NCBI RefSeq assembly: GCF_028640845.1
Contig: NC_080546.1
Coordinates: forward strand, 77,866,697 to 77,930,696
Reading direction: 5' to 3'
Source: Ahaetulla prasina
Lineage: Eukaryota; Chordata; Lepidosauria; Squamata; Colubridae
Length of the DNA stretch: 64,000 nucleotides
A program made the translations under genes and the position numbers. Position 1 is the stretch's first letter. Every line of letters starts with the position of its first letter. Shown here piece by piece: positions 61,105 to 64,000 of the stretch. The notes beneath the pieces were generated by a model. It was not told the DNA's origin. It was given only the letters and a program-made list of their open reading frames with translations, and did no database searches.

Positions 61105-62800
61105 AACCTAACAAAGGGATTTGGTGCCTGATCAGAGGTACTTTCCAAACTTTATAAAAGTTTCTTTCCAAAAGTATCTTTTGTTAGGAAAAAACTCAGT
61201 CTGACACTCAAGGTCCAGCTACCAGAGATATGATTCATACCAGGCTACTGTTTTTTTTTTGACATGAAGGACTTCTTGCTATGCTTAGTCTTTTGAAAAG
61301 ATAAACATAAAAGACCAGTAGCAAATGTTGGGCTACCTCTTATCACCCTGCTTTGTAGAGTCACTAACATCTGAACAGTCTTCCTGCATGGGAATAAAAG
61401 AGCATCATTTCCAAATATCAATTTCCACACATTTTTGGGTCATGTTTGTCCGCACAAAAAATAACTCCCAAGTGTTTTCTGTATAACTGACGAAAGACTT
61501 AACAACTATTCTGTAGGACTGTCACGCAGTCGGGTCAGACTGCCGATTTAGGATAGAGAGAACTTTTCCCATTGTGGCTGAGATTATTGGGTAATACGTC
61601 AGAGGTCTCAAAACTCCTCTCCCCAAATTTTTGTGAGTCTTGGTTGGGTTCTTGGCATACCCTGTCCTTTGCTTCTGCAGATGTGTCATTACCAGGCCAG
61701 GGTAATGGACCTGAATCTACGTACCTGATCTCTGCCTGCTACTTTGGTATTTAAGCATGATACCACCTGTATGGGACGCTTTACCTTTAAAGCATCTTTC
61801 CTCTAATTGGAAAGATTGGATGGGGAGGTGGAGGCTCCAACGATCTCTATTGCTGCACCCAAAACAAAAAAGCCAAAAGGATAATAAATTACACTGATGC
61901 CATGATGCTGTAGCATTGAGTTTCTGACTAAAAGTATCAACTCTTCTTTTTCACTTTGGGAGATGGATCAATTTCACCAATGATAAATAAAATTAAGGAA
62001 GGAAAAAAACTGCACAAAAATATCTTTTTGGCTTTATGTAGTTTACATTAAAAAAAAAAAAATGAAGTGGCGAGGAAGACAAAAAATAGAAAGCCATTCC
62101 AATAATATGACTTGAAAATATCTCCCATTGAAAATAAATAAATAAATATAAATGCCTTAGAGTTTTAACTTAAACTGTTGTTTTCTTTTTGATTATACTG
62201 TATGACACAATGTCTGATCTGAACAGCCATATAAATTAAATAAAAATACAGATGATAATGGTTAAGGGTAGATCATAAGATGATGCTAGTTTGCACATAC
62301 AGAGTTACTCAGATTACGTATAGAAAATAAATACTAGGGGCAAACTCTTAAGCTCACAGAATCAAAAAAACATACCTAATACTTGTAGCTAACCTTTTTT
62401 TTTAATCTTTTCAGAGATGGTCATATGCTGAAACATTTTCCCTCTGGGGATTCCAGTCAGTTAATTCTGAAGTAGTGTGGGAAATGCAACAAACCCCATT
62501 TTTGTTGTCAAACTCCTTTGATGATTGTGACGTATAATTTAGTATTGTGGGATCAAGCTTTACTGCCTATTGCGTTTCTGTCTGCTCCTTCTGGACTATT
62601 ACAGCTTCATAAGGGCCTACGAGCTTGCAGATTTTTAATACCACAGTAAAGCTTTGCCTTTATTGACTAGAGGGAGTCAGTATGCATAATCAGGAATGGT
62701 GTGCATTAAGACAACTATTGGTGCAACTATTAGAAGTTACGTATAAAAGTAGTATGCCTTAATATGAAACACCAAATCAAGGCAGAAGAAGGCATTAGTA
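61105..62800. other. Downstream of PPAT, nothing recognised
   Basis: Unique AT-rich sequence without exon candidates I could support on either strand. Confidence 0.4.
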
Positions 62801-62802
62801 TT

Positions 62803-63290
62803 TAGTATTTAGTATTTATTAGATTTTTATACCGCCCTTCTCCCGAAGGACTCAGGGCGGTTCACAACCACTATAAAACAATGACAATTTACAAATAAAA
62901 ACAAAAATTAAAAAACTTATTATATTTTGGCAAAAAATTTAAAACATGTATACCATTAAAAAAAACCTTAAAATTTGTATCAAATATAAATTAAAATTCA
63001 AACCCTTTAAAATATTGAAATTTAAAATTCCTAAGCCAGTCCCGCGCGAATAAACAAATACGTCTTCAGCTCACGGCGAAAGGTCCGAAGGTCAGGCAGT
63101 TGACGCAAACCAGAGGGAAGTTCGTTCCAGAGGGTAGGAGCCCCCACAGAGAAGGACCTTCCCCTGGGGGCCGCCAGCCGACATTGCTTGGCGGACGGCA
63201 CCCTGAGAAGTCCCTCTCTGTGTACGGGTCGGTGGGAGGCGTTTGGTAGCAGTAGGCGGTCCCGTAAGTACCCTGGCCCTAAGCCATTGT
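62803..63290 (-). mobile_element. LINE 3' region, TTTATACCGCCC type
   Basis: Inverse of a LINE end (CCGAGTCCTTCGGGAGAAGG on the minus strand), followed by GC-rich UTR or C-terminal coding sequence to 63290. Confidence 0.6.
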
Positions 63291-63299
63291 TAAATTATT

Positions 63300-63880
63300 A
63301 TTTTTTTCAATTTTAAATGCAACCATTTAAAATATACGAATAGGGGAAAGAAACAAGAAGAGCTAAGAATGGTTGGAAGACCTAATTTTTCTTTTTAAAA
63401 AAACAACAACCCTTAGTTCCTATATGGAAAAGGGCACAGAGAAACTTATTGGATGTTGCAATGCTATATATATATGATGAAATGCAAATATACATGACAT
63501 ATTTTAGCAATTAATTTCTTTCCCAGGTCTGTACAGGAGATGATTGTGAGGAAAAAGACATCAGCTTTTTTTCCACAATGTGCTTATGAATGGTTTTAAG
63601 TGCAATAACGGTTTGAGCTGGGAAGCTTTGCTTTCACTTTTATTTGTTTTTCAAACATTTATGTAAGTGGTAAAGATGTGGGTATTCATGAAGAAAAGAG
63701 GCAGCAAAGCACAAGAGCGCTTACATTCTATAACTGCTACCTTTTAAATTATAAGACTGCCATCGACAATAAGGGAAGTGAACTTGAAATGCTATCCATT
63801 TAAATTTGTTATCTTTAAAAGAAATAAATGGATTTAAAAAAAAACCTTCAGTATAACTGTTTTTTTTAACAAATACTTTT
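63300..63880. other. Nothing recognised
   Basis: Unique AT-rich sequence. Confidence 0.4.
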
Positions 63881-63884
63881 AAAT

Positions 63885-64000
63885 GTTGTACCTTGATGAA
63901 CGTATCTTTTCTTTTATGTACACTGAGAGCATATGCACCAAGACAAATTCCTTGTGTGTCCAATCATACTTGGCCAATAAAATTCTATTCTATTCTATTC
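63885..64000 (+). mobile_element. CR1/L3 (Snake1-type) LINE 3' end, cut by the window edge
   Basis: UTR end GGCCAATAAA followed by the first ATTCT units. Confidence 0.75.

Overview
The window is vertebrate nuclear DNA and reads best as an advanced (colubroid-type) snake. The evidence is the repeat content. There are CR1/L3 LINE 3' ends running straight into (ATTCT)n arrays, BovB and Sauria-SINE 3' ends, R4/Dong-type LINE pieces sitting in (TAA)n tracts, squamate tRNA-type SINEs, and very many short hAT elements with 8-bp target duplications. There are no prokaryotic features. Nearly all long open frames are repeat artefacts; real coding sequence is in short exons with splice sites.

Right part (38.8-59.6 kb, plus strand): ten consecutive exons of PPAT (amidophosphoribosyltransferase, first step of purine synthesis), from the exon beginning at Gly-Gln-Glu-Ser-Ala-Gly to the stop codon. 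All splice phases join correctly into one frame of 467 residues. The first coding exon, with the catalytic N-terminal cysteine, was not found in the window.

Left part (0.9-36.9 kb, minus strand): nine exon candidates of what looks like one gene. Three exons each encode a Myb/SANT-like DNA-binding domain. Between them lie short acidic exons, two of which carry Ile-Lys-Glu/Gln-Glu motifs of SUMO-site type. Every internal exon is phase 1-1, so modules can be duplicated or skipped without breaking frame. I do not recognise it as a named gene. It runs off the left edge and lies upstream of, and opposite to, the visible PPAT exons. In other amniotes PPAT exon 1 is next to PAICS, so this gene may sit inside PPAT intron 1; this is the most interesting region of the window.

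The rest is a dense layering of transposable elements. About 25 hAT elements have readable 8-bp target duplications. There are five solo LTRs with exact 5-bp duplications, several mariner-like elements with TA flanks, a 5'-truncated L1 with a 12-bp duplication, one hAT element carrying a decayed coiled-coil coding fragment, and several nested insertions whose order can be worked out.
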